Source: DATBWZ01 sp036514535
GTDB lineage: Bacteria; JAMCPX01; DATBWZ01
DNA: 8,336 nt
NCBI GenBank assembly: GCA_036514535.1
Contig: DATBWZ010000061.1
Span: forward strand, 1-8,336
Direction: 5' to 3'
Shown here: piece by piece, positions 1 through 5,819 of the stretch
Layout of the letters: each line of letters opens with the position of its first letter
Numbering within the stretch: the first letter of the stretch is position 1
Notes under the pieces: model-generated
The model's database searches: none
What the model was told of the DNA's origin: nothing
Seen by the model: only the letters and a program-made list of their open reading frames with translations
Program-made: the position numbers and the translations under genes

Positions 1-724
1 TAGAAAAACTGTGCCTCGGATGACAGGCAGTGCACGAGCCACGGCTGCCATCAGGATTAATCCGCCCTACCCCCTGATTGGGCCAGTTTGCAAGATCAGG
101 AACCTCTATCTCGCCAAGTTTTGTGGAGATAGTCTTCATTCCCTTTACTTCAACAACTGTACCATGACAACCAAAGCATGTTTCCGCTTTTGTATGCTCC
201 GATGGCTTTGTGATTATAATTTTATTATCCTTAATCTCCTTAACAGAGGTAATGGTGTCAACGAGAAGGGTATAGACCGGATTTTTAGCCAAATTGTCAA
301 CTGCGTTTGCCTTTTTGCTCTCCAAATACTGCGCCACTTCGGTTGTATGGCAGGTTTTGCAATCATTCGGCGTTACAACAACATGGATTTTAAAACCCAT
401 GTGATCAAAACTGTCTTTATGAATTGATGGATTCTGTCCGTGACATTCATAGCATCCTACCACAACCCTGCGCAGATTATCCGGAATTGATTCGTTTGAA
501 ATCCTGCGTTCAAGAGGCGGCTTTTTCAATGCCATTTGCGGCAGGGTCATTGAATGCCTGCTCGTCCGCCAGTCCTCAACTATTCCCGGCGTAATGCCTT
601 CGTGGCACCCGATACACGCCTGAGACTCAGAGCTTACAGGCAGCAGCTTTATTTCTTTGGCGATGGCAGAATGAGAAAAAAATAAAAGCAAACTTCCGGA
701 GATATACAGTATATGCCGCTTCAT
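1..724 (-). CDS. Multihaem cytochrome c, hydroxylamine oxidoreductase (HAO)-like, N-terminal part (3' end beyond window)
   Basis: Reading leftwards from ATG at 724-722 gives 241 residues with no stop before the window edge, so the C-terminus is missing. Residues 1-22 form a Sec signal peptide (KRH, then a hydrophobic LYISGSLLLFF core and an AIA|KE cleavage site), so the protein is exported. Five haem-binding CXXCH motifs are visible: CIGCH 37-41, CYECH 91-95, CKTCH 122-126, CFGCH 183-187 and CTACH 231-235. The stretch WPNQGVGRINPDGS (214-227), followed by GSCTACHPRHSFS, is what I know from octahaem HAO-family cytochromes; three more haems would be expected downstream. Family members oxidise hydroxylamine or hydrazine, or reduce hydroxylamine or nitrite. 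The active-site haem and the cross-linking tyrosine that separates oxidative from reductive members lie outside the window, so the reaction is undecided. There is no Shine-Dalgarno at 724; an in-frame ATG at 748 is an alternative start but would put nine extra residues before the signal peptide core. Confidence 0.9.
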   Translation of the reverse strand, partial: MKRHILYISGSLLLFFSHSAIAKEIKLLPVSSESQACIGCHEGITPGIVEDWRTSRHSMTLPQMALKKPPLERRISNESIPDNLRRVVVGCYECHGQNPSIHKDSFDHMGFKIHVVVTPNDCKTCHTTEVAQYLESKKANAVDNLAKNPVYTLLVDTITSVKEIKDNKIIITKPSEHTKAETCFGCHGTVVEVKGMKTISTKLGEIEVPDLANWPNQGVGRINPDGSRGSCTACHPRHSFS

Positions 725-736
725 TTTAATAAACTG

Positions 737-764
737 ATTATACAGCATCTGCGTAACTTATCAA
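737..764 (-). promoter_or_regulatory. Candidate sigma70-type promoter of the HAO-like cytochrome gene
   Basis: On the minus strand, TTGATA (764-759) and a perfect TATAAT (742-737) are separated by 16 bases. The -10 element ends 12 bases before the ATG at 724, so transcription would start only about 5-6 bases upstream of the start codon. This fits the absence of a Shine-Dalgarno there. The gene would have its own promoter although it follows the thiolase by only 83 bases. That gap (725-807) holds no other clear element and no recognisable terminator for the thiolase. Confidence 0.4.
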
Positions 765-807
765 ATTTTCTCATTGATTTTTCATGCATTAGTATTGCCG
801 GTTTTAT

Positions 808-1992
808 TCACATCCCTTGCAGCACCATTGCTATTGCTTCACCGCCGCCGATGCAAAGACTCGCAAGCCCGTATCTGGCATTGCGGGATTTCATTGTATA
901 AAGAAGGGTTGTAAGTATCCTTGCTCCGCTCGCTCCGATGGGATGACCGATTGCAACCGCCCCCCCATTAACATTTACCCTTGCCGGATCCAGTCTTAAC
1001 TCCTTTATAGCAGCCATGGTAACGACCGCAAATGCCTCATTTATCTCAAAAAAATCAATTTTATCAAGGCTGATCCCTGCCCTTTCTGCTGCCTTTCTGA
1101 TAGCGCCAACAGGCGCAATTGTAAACCACACCGGATCCTCACCGTGAGTGGCATAAGAAAGAATTCGGGTAAGAGGCTTAACGCCCTTTTTCCGGGCATA
1201 TTCCTCTGAAGCCACAACAACCGCGGCAGCGCCATCATTAATCTTGGATGCATTGCCTGCGGTAACAGTGCCGTCTTTTACAAAGGCGGGTCTCAGGGTT
1301 CCAATCTTTTTAAGATCTGCTTTCCCCGGTTCTTCATCATCTGCCATCTTAATTGATTCTCCCTTTTTCTGCGGAATATCCACAGGAACAATCTCTTTTG
1401 AAAAACTGCCGTCCTGCTGCGCCCTCAGAGCTTTTTCATAACTCTTCAGCGAAAAAACATCCTGTTCCTCGCGGGTAAAATGGTATTTTTGCGCGCATTT
1501 TTCAGCACACTCGCCCATGTGAATCTGATTATAAACATCATGCAGGCCGTCCTTTATCATAGAGTCAATAAGTTCGCTGTTTCCCATCCTGTATCCTGTT
1601 CTCGCACGGTCAAGGAGGTACGGAACATTGCTCATGGACTCCATTCCGCCGGCAACAATCGCATCCGCATCCCCACAGGCTATTGCCTGCGCAGCAAGCG
1701 CAACCGACATAAGCCCTGAACCGCAGACCTTGTTTACTGTCAAGCAGCCTGCAGAAACAGGGATGCCGGCACCTATAGCCGCCTGACGCGCGGGTGCCTG
1801 ACCCTCGCCGGCAGTAAGCACATTGCCCATTATCACCTGCGAGATATCCTCCTTTGGAACGCCGGACATCTTCAGCGCCTCGTTTATCGCAATGCTGCCA
1901 AGCCTGGTTGCCGAAATGGCAGAAAGACTTCCAAGAAACGCGCCTACAGGCGTTCTGGCTGCGCCAAGAATTACAGAATTTAACTGTTTCAT
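808..1992 (-). CDS. Acetyl-CoA acetyltransferase (thiolase II family)
   Basis: This 394-residue protein is a full-length thiolase of the acetoacetyl-CoA/3-ketoacyl-CoA class, which condenses two acetyl-CoA or cleaves 3-ketoacyl-CoA in the cytoplasm. All catalytic landmarks are present: nucleophile Cys90 in VNKVCGSG, the NEAF motif with Asn318, His350 in GGAVAIGHPIGASG, and Cys380 in SLCIGGGEA. The length matches the family's usual 390-395. The start is set by GGAGG (2002-1998) five bases before ATG 1992, giving MKQLNSVILGAARTP. An upstream in-frame ATG at 2004 overlaps this ribosome site and would add four residues, so I reject it. The gene lies 90 bases downstream of the metallophosphoesterase and upstream of the cytochrome. 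No other beta-oxidation or butyrate genes are visible, so I cannot tell whether it works biosynthetically or degradatively. Substrate length is not readable from the sequence. Confidence 0.95.
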   Translation of the reverse strand: MKQLNSVILGAARTPVGAFLGSLSAISATRLGSIAINEALKMSGVPKEDISQVIMGNVLTAGEGQAPARQAAIGAGIPVSAGCLTVNKVCGSGLMSVALAAQAIACGDADAIVAGGMESMSNVPYLLDRARTGYRMGNSELIDSMIKDGLHDVYNQIHMGECAEKCAQKYHFTREEQDVFSLKSYEKALRAQQDGSFSKEIVPVDIPQKKGESIKMADDEEPGKADLKKIGTLRPAFVKDGTVTAGNASKINDGAAAVVVASEEYARKKGVKPLTRILSYATHGEDPVWFTIAPVGAIRKAAERAGISLDKIDFFEINEAFAVVTMAAIKELRLDPARVNVNGGAVAIGHPIGASGARILTTLLYTMKSRNARYGLASLCIGGGEAIAMVLQGM

Positions 1993-1997
1993 ATTAA

Positions 1998-2002
1998 CCT
2001 CC
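1998..2002 (-). promoter_or_regulatory. Shine-Dalgarno of the thiolase gene (decides the start)
   Basis: The minus strand reads ATGGAGGTTAATATG. GGAGG sits five bases before the second ATG (1992) and directly inside the codons that follow the first ATG (2004). Good spacing therefore favours 1992. Confidence 0.85.
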
Positions 2003-2028
2003 ATTTAGAATCTTTGGTCCTCCCGACG

Positions 2029-2050
2029 GGCAGCAATAAGCATTGCCGCC
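2029..2050 (-). repeat. Imperfect hairpin in the leader of the thiolase gene
   Basis: In the 90-base gap between the metallophosphoesterase stop and the thiolase start, the minus strand reads GGCGGCAAT-GCTT-ATTGCTGCC. This is a 9-bp stem with a four-base loop. The single non-Watson-Crick position is a G-U wobble in minus-strand RNA but would be an A-C mismatch in plus-strand RNA, which fits a minus-strand transcript. It is followed by CGTCGGGAGG rather than a U tract, so it is not an ordinary intrinsic terminator. A short CCC/GGG foldback adjoins it. It does not match a riboswitch class I recognise. Confidence 0.5.
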
Positions 2051-2082
2051 GGCACTTAGTCCGTATCTCAGATAAACTTATT

Positions 2083-3150
2083 TTAGAATACAAGATCGTC
2101 CTCCGGTCTGTAATATCCGCGCCACACCTTAAGATAACACCTGGGGATTGAATCAGAATAATCAACAAACACATATGTTAATTTTGAGTATCTCCCAAAA
2201 TTGGATATATCAAGGCTTATTAGATCATTCCATGTTCCGGTATTTAAATATTCCTTGCCATCAATATTTTTATGAGCATAGATGTGAGTGTGTCCGAATA
2301 TTACTGTGTTGTATTTATTGTTTTTCAAAATCCTGAAAGCCTCATTTTGAATATTATTGTGGGCAATTGATTCCGTGATATTATGCCAGGTTACCTTAAA
2401 TGACCTCCGTCGCGCGGGGTCAGGATGAAACCGGTGAATAAGATAAAACCACAGCATACTTGGAAGAGCCCTAACGGCAAACTTTGTGTCATAAATAACC
2501 GCCCATCTGAGATAGAGTCTGAATGGCTTAATCTTGTCAATATACGGTCTTTCTAATTTATACCTGTTTAAAAAATTAATCACAAAATAACTTCCCCATG
2601 GCAGATTCTGTATCGGTTCCTCAGTCAAAGCAGACCGTATAGCAAAATGCTTCTCGTCAAAATGGTGCAGGACCTCATACTGATTGCCATGCTCCACATA
2701 AACTCCATCAAAATAGTAATTTTTTGGAAAGATCCTTATATTTGACGAAATACGCTTCCGGAGCACAGCCTCAACACCTGGCCAGAGCAGCCCCTGGTCA
2801 TGATTGCCGACCACAAATGTGAGGGTGGAATTCAATCTTGTAGCAATAAAACTCAAAGCATCAAACACCTGTGGATGACCATTGAGAATATCATCCATTA
2901 TCTTCACAGCTTTTTTCTCAGTGATAACATCAGCCCCCTCAACATATTCCGTCTGAAGAAGGTTAAAAAAATCGCCATTGATTATCAGTTCAAATTCAGC
3001 ATTCTCGTACTCACCGCTCGTATAATGTTTCAAAAACTCAATAAATTTATCATCGTAAAAAAAATCCTCCAGGGGATTCATAGAACCATCCGGGAGAAGC
3101 CTGCCTTTCCCAAGGTGAAAATCGCTGACTATCAATTTTATTTTCTTCAC
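2083..3150 (-). CDS. Calcineurin-like metallophosphoesterase
   Basis: This 355-residue protein carries the complete dimetal phosphoesterase signature: DFH at 10-12, GD at 59-60, GNHD at 115-118, a metal-ligand histidine in EHGNQYE (His154), and GHTH at 286-289 followed by a further His293. Members hydrolyse phosphomonoesters or phosphodiesters with Mn or Fe. The family includes LpxH-type UDP-diacylglucosamine hydrolases, but this protein is much longer than LpxH (about 240 residues) and I cannot name its substrate. A segment rich in aromatic and basic residues between EHGNQYE and GHTH (roughly 190-245, including LPSMLWFYLIHRFH) could lie against a membrane; that is inference. No signal peptide is present. 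The start is GTG at 3150, the only reasonable start before the in-frame stop of the gene upstream, and it lacks a Shine-Dalgarno. It follows the FAD oxidoreductase by 42 bases. Confidence 0.88.
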   Translation of the reverse strand: MKKIKLIVSDFHLGKGRLLPDGSMNPLEDFFYDDKFIEFLKHYTSGEYENAEFELIINGDFFNLLQTEYVEGADVITEKKAVKIMDDILNGHPQVFDALSFIATRLNSTLTFVVGNHDQGLLWPGVEAVLRKRISSNIRIFPKNYYFDGVYVEHGNQYEVLHHFDEKHFAIRSALTEEPIQNLPWGSYFVINFLNRYKLERPYIDKIKPFRLYLRWAVIYDTKFAVRALPSMLWFYLIHRFHPDPARRRSFKVTWHNITESIAHNNIQNEAFRILKNNKYNTVIFGHTHIYAHKNIDGKEYLNTGTWNDLISLDISNFGRYSKLTYVFVDYSDSIPRCYLKVWRGYYRPEDDLVF

Positions 3151-3162
3151 AATAAAAAATAC

Positions 3163-3191
3163 ACTATAGCGTTTTTTTATTCCATTCTCAG
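3163..3191 (-). promoter_or_regulatory. Candidate promoter in front of the metallophosphoesterase
   Basis: On the minus strand, CTGAGA (3191-3186, four of six matches to TTGACA) and TATAGT (3168-3163, five of six to TATAAT) are separated by 17 bases. The -10 element ends 12 bases before the GTG start, where no Shine-Dalgarno can be found, so the message could be leaderless or nearly so. The region is very A/T-rich, which makes chance matches likely. Confidence 0.3.
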
Positions 3192-3192
3192 T

Positions 3193-4491
3193 CTAAACAT
3201 CTTTTCCTGTTATTGCCCTGTAACATTCAAGCACCGATTCGTGCCCTACATCCCCGCCTGCGCCGTCAGCGGCAGTAGAATCCCCAACGAGAAACAAATT
3301 GTCCACTCCAGGCAGCCAGGGTCCAATTCGCTTTTCCTTATACTGATTGACATTCACCTCTGTGCCATCCACAACCTTGAGGTGCATAGTTCTTTTCCAA
3401 TCAATATTCTTTTTCAGGTCAGGAAAAATTCTGATTAATGCCGTAAAAAGTTCTTCCTCCCTTTCCTTTGCTTTTTTTGAATCAATCATATCTTCGGTCT
3501 CTGTTGGGTATAACCATGTAAGCAGCTGTTTTCCTTCCGGAGCCAGAGACGGTTCTATATTGGACGTAAAAATTCCAAAAGACATTGGATCCCAAAGATA
3601 CCAGAGTCCGGTGCTATCGCTGATTCTTTTCTTTAACCCGAAGTCAATCACTACCCCGGATGTACTCCTTTGATTTCTGCAGGCATCTACAACATCAGGG
3701 GCAAACAAATCGGCATCAAATAATCCGCTGAATAATTCCTGCACAGGGACACAGGTTATTATATTTTTCGCTTCTATAATTTCTTGTTTTATTTTTACGC
3801 CCCTTGCTCTTCCTGACTCAATAATTATAGAATCTACTTTAGATTTAGTTTGTATCTCGCAGTTTTTATTGATATTATCTAAGTAAAGATTGAACAGCGG
3901 CTCCCATCCATTTTTGGGATACATTACGGAATATCCTGTCTTGAGGACATTTCTTATATTATTCAGCATTTCTCCTGCAGAAGAACGGTTAACAAAGGGA
4001 CAGACCATCATAGATGCACTTACAAGGATAAAATAACGCCTGAGTCCGCCGCCTATCCTGTGCTCATTCATCCATTTTTCAACACTTGTTTCTTTTAATA
4101 ACCATAATCGTCTTTTTTTGATTTCAGCCATTAACTTTATTGCCTTGAGTCGCTCTCCAAAGCTAAACATCTTGCTAAACAGAAAACCTCCAGGCCCTGT
4201 GGGAAACACTTTAATTTTATCGTCTTCATCATACACAAAGGATTTTCCAAGCGGTACATATTCAACCCTGTGACCAAGATGCCTGCATATTTTTGAAATA
4301 GCGCTCTCTGGTCCGAACCTTATCAAATGAATACCATAATCTACTGTCCACCCATCTTTTTTCCACAGATGAGCTCTTCCGCCTATCTTTTCCGCCCTTT
4401 CCAGAACAAGCCCCCTGTAGCCATCATGAGAGAGAAGAGCAGATAGTTCCAGCCCGGTGATACCTGCTCCCACCATTATAAAATCATACAT
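3193..4491 (-). CDS. FAD-dependent oxidoreductase, phytoene desaturase/amine oxidase-like
   Basis: This 432-residue protein starts with an FAD/NAD-binding Rossmann fold: VGAGITG (7-13), an acidic residue at the end of the second strand (Glu31), and IGGRA (36-40). It ends with the FAD-binding signature GVDNLFLVGDS (395-405) and a glycine-rich GAGGDVGHESV (410-420). This is the plan of the phytoene desaturase, protoporphyrinogen oxidase and amine oxidase superfamily. Length is a little below that of typical carotenoid desaturases (about 490-510), and no phytoene synthase or other carotenoid gene is nearby, so the substrate stays open. The first strand (DFIMVGAG) is a Rossmann strand, not an export signal, and the protein is probably cytoplasmic or membrane-associated. 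GAGGA (4502-4498), six bases before ATG 4491, supports the start. It is the first gene of the leftward group and is divergent from the DUF2889 gene across a 168-base gap. Confidence 0.85.
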   Translation of the reverse strand: MYDFIMVGAGITGLELSALLSHDGYRGLVLERAEKIGGRAHLWKKDGWTVDYGIHLIRFGPESAISKICRHLGHRVEYVPLGKSFVYDEDDKIKVFPTGPGGFLFSKMFSFGERLKAIKLMAEIKKRRLWLLKETSVEKWMNEHRIGGGLRRYFILVSASMMVCPFVNRSSAGEMLNNIRNVLKTGYSVMYPKNGWEPLFNLYLDNINKNCEIQTKSKVDSIIIESGRARGVKIKQEIIEAKNIITCVPVQELFSGLFDADLFAPDVVDACRNQRSTSGVVIDFGLKKRISDSTGLWYLWDPMSFGIFTSNIEPSLAPEGKQLLTWLYPTETEDMIDSKKAKEREEELFTALIRIFPDLKKNIDWKRTMHLKVVDGTEVNVNQYKEKRIGPWLPGVDNLFLVGDSTAADGAGGDVGHESVLECYRAITGKDV

Positions 4492-4659
4492 AAACTATCC
4501 TCGCAGAACAAATCCGGTACCAATAAAAATCTTAACAAACTTTATTAGTTATGCAAGCAATTTGGGATAATTCTCCTGTTGGAATCATAGCAATGAATGC
4601 TTTTTCTTTGCTTATAATCCGATAGTTGTAATATAATAAATCAGATAGAGGAGAATCAA
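4492..4659. promoter_or_regulatory. Divergent intergenic region between the FAD oxidoreductase and the DUF2889 gene
   Basis: These 168 A/T-rich bases must hold the start signals of both divergent genes. For the rightward gene a promoter and ribosome site can be proposed (listed separately). For the leftward gene, GAGGA at 4502-4498 is the ribosome site. A weak TTGCAT-N16-TAAGAT occurs on the minus strand roughly 30-60 bases upstream of that site. No convincing operator dyad or RNA structure is visible. The frame open on the minus strand here (4735-4532) looks like a shadow. Confidence 0.5.
4608..4637 (+). promoter_or_regulatory. Candidate promoter of the DUF2889 gene
   Basis: TTGCTT (4608-4613) and a perfect TATAAT (4632-4637) are separated by 18 bases and would start transcription near 4644. 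This is just upstream of the ribosome site GAGGAG (4648-4653), which stands six bases before ATG 4660. A second TATAAT at 4613-4618 has no good -35 partner. Confidence 0.45.
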
Positions 4660-5121
4660 ATGCGTGATATTTTTGAGAGGAACATAAATATAAAGTTAAT
4701 CCCGCTTGACAGCGAACATGCAATCCTTGAAGCATCGCTTCTTGATCTGTCCCACAGCATGCATGTCTCTCTCAAGGTAAACGCGGCGACTCAGAAAATT
4801 GTGGAGGCCACCGCCAAGATGATGCGCGTACCCTTTACAGTATGCACCCTCGCCGAGAAAAACCTGAAAAATCTCATCGGGCTGAAGATAGAGCGGGGAA
4901 TTAACAAGCAGATAGCAAGTATTGTCGGCAGAGAAAATGGATGCACACATCTCGTGGAGATTCTGCAGAGCGCTATCAGATTCGGAGCTGCAATGTTGAT
5001 TGCGCGTGCCGCAGGCTACGAATCGCTCGGCAAAAGCGAGAAACTCACTGAAGAGGAAAGGATTGAACGGTCCATCTCCGTCCTCAAGAATACCTGTGTG
5101 GTTTTTAAAAGCAGCGATTAA
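4660..5121 (+). CDS. DUF2889-family protein
   Basis: This 153-residue protein is the only plus-strand gene in the window. It has no signal peptide or membrane segment. The motif NGCTHLVEIL (93-102), preceded by an N-terminal beta-rich half with alternating L/V/I residues (11-62, ending PFTVC with Cys62), is what I associate with DUF2889, a family of unknown function. GCTH could suggest a Cys/His ligand site, but that is inference. The C-terminal part (LTEEERIERSISVLKNTC) is helical and charged. AGGAG (4649-4653), six bases before ATG, gives a confident start. It is flanked by oppositely oriented genes on both sides and so is its own transcription unit. Its TAA stop shares the bases TTAA with the stop of the convergent synthetase beta gene. 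No function can be derived from its neighbours. Confidence 0.82.
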   Translation: MRDIFERNINIKLIPLDSEHAILEASLLDLSHSMHVSLKVNAATQKIVEATAKMMRVPFTVCTLAEKNLKNLIGLKIERGINKQIASIVGRENGCTHLVEILQSAIRFGAAMLIARAAGYESLGKSEKLTEEERIERSISVLKNTCVVFKSSD

Positions 5122-5819
5122 CGGCGAATTATAACTCTCGCATCCAATCCCATGAACCCGCGTTCTGTTACCACAAGCGGGTTTACTTCCAGGCTTACAA
5201 TCTCAGGAAGTTTCACAACAGCATCAGAAATATTTATCATAATTCCGGCGAGTTTTTCTTTATCAACTCTGGGGCTTCCCCTGAACCCATCCAGAATCGC
5301 CTTCGCTCGTAGTTCATCCATCATCTCCATGGCATCAATCTTCGTTATCGGGATTAATCTGAAAGCAACATCCTTGTATAACTCTACAAGCACACCGCCT
5401 ATGCCAAACATGAGCATATGCCCAAACAACTGATCAGTTGTTGTTCCAATAATCAATTCCGGCCCGGAAATCATCTCTTCAATAAGCACACCAATTATCT
5501 TTGCGGTTGGAAGATTATGTTTTATCTTTTCCATCATCATATTGAAATATTCCTTCATCTCGCCATTGTTCCGAATGTTTACCGCAACGCCGCCAACTTC
5601 TGTTTTATGTATTATATCCGGCGAGATAATCTTCATTGCCACTGGATAGCCTATTTCGGATGCAACAGACAATGCCTGTTCCAGTGTTTTTGCAACGCCT
5701 GATTTATTCAATGGGATTCCCAGTTTTTCCAGAATGTTCCGGGATTCAATAAGGTCAAGCCATTCCCTTGATTCTGCTTTTGCATTTGCTATAATCTTTG
5801 AAAATGATTCAATATCCAC
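5118..5819 (-). CDS. ADP-forming acyl-CoA synthetase, beta subunit (ATP-grasp)
   Basis: This 233-residue protein has the size and sequence of the stand-alone ATP-grasp beta subunit of archaeal-type NDP-forming acetyl-CoA synthetase (acyl-CoA + ADP + Pi to acid + CoA + ATP). Visible landmarks are VAMKIISPDIIHKTEVGGV (60-78) with the ATP-binding Lys63 and His71, IEEMISGPELIIG with the ATP-grasp acidic residues, GIGGVLVELYKDVAFRL, and near the C-terminus LEVNPLVV. His71 corresponds in position and context to the second phosphorylated histidine described for the Pyrococcus furiosus enzyme. The start is GTG at 5819. It is nearly forced, because this frame has a stop three codons upstream and no Met until the VAMKII segment. 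The reading frame overlaps the end of the alpha gene by 11 bases, suggesting translational coupling. The enzyme would work in the cytoplasm as an alpha2beta2-type complex. Confidence 0.93.
   Translation of the reverse strand: MDIESFSKIIANAKAESREWLDLIESRNILEKLGIPLNKSGVAKTLEQALSVASEIGYPVAMKIISPDIIHKTEVGGVAVNIRNNGEMKEYFNMMMEKIKHNLPTAKIIGVLIEEMISGPELIIGTTTDQLFGHMLMFGIGGVLVELYKDVAFRLIPITKIDAMEMMDELRAKAILDGFRGSPRVDKEKLAGIMINISDAVVKLPEIVSLEVNPLVVTERGFMGLDARVIIRR

Noticed and set aside
11..427. 138-residue open frame on the plus strand at the left edge
   Set aside because: The opposite strand encodes a convincing signal peptide and five CXXCH motifs; this frame is its shadow and has no family resemblance.
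2029..2050. Intrinsic terminator of the metallophosphoesterase gene
   Set aside because: The stem is followed by CGTCGGGAGG, not a run of T on the transcript strand.
1993..2082. Riboswitch in front of the thiolase gene
   Set aside because: The leader is under 100 bases and matches none of the conserved cores I know (c-di-GMP, SAM, SAH, cobalamin, glycine, fluoride); only one hairpin is seen.
2800..3438. 212-residue plus-strand open frame spanning two minus-strand genes
   Set aside because: It runs antisense across the ends of the FAD oxidoreductase and metallophosphoesterase genes, both supported by motifs; it has no recognisable domain.
3193..4491. Calling the FAD enzyme phytoene desaturase (crtI)
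   Set aside because: The FAD motifs are shared by the whole superfamily, the length is short for CrtI and no carotenoid gene is adjacent.
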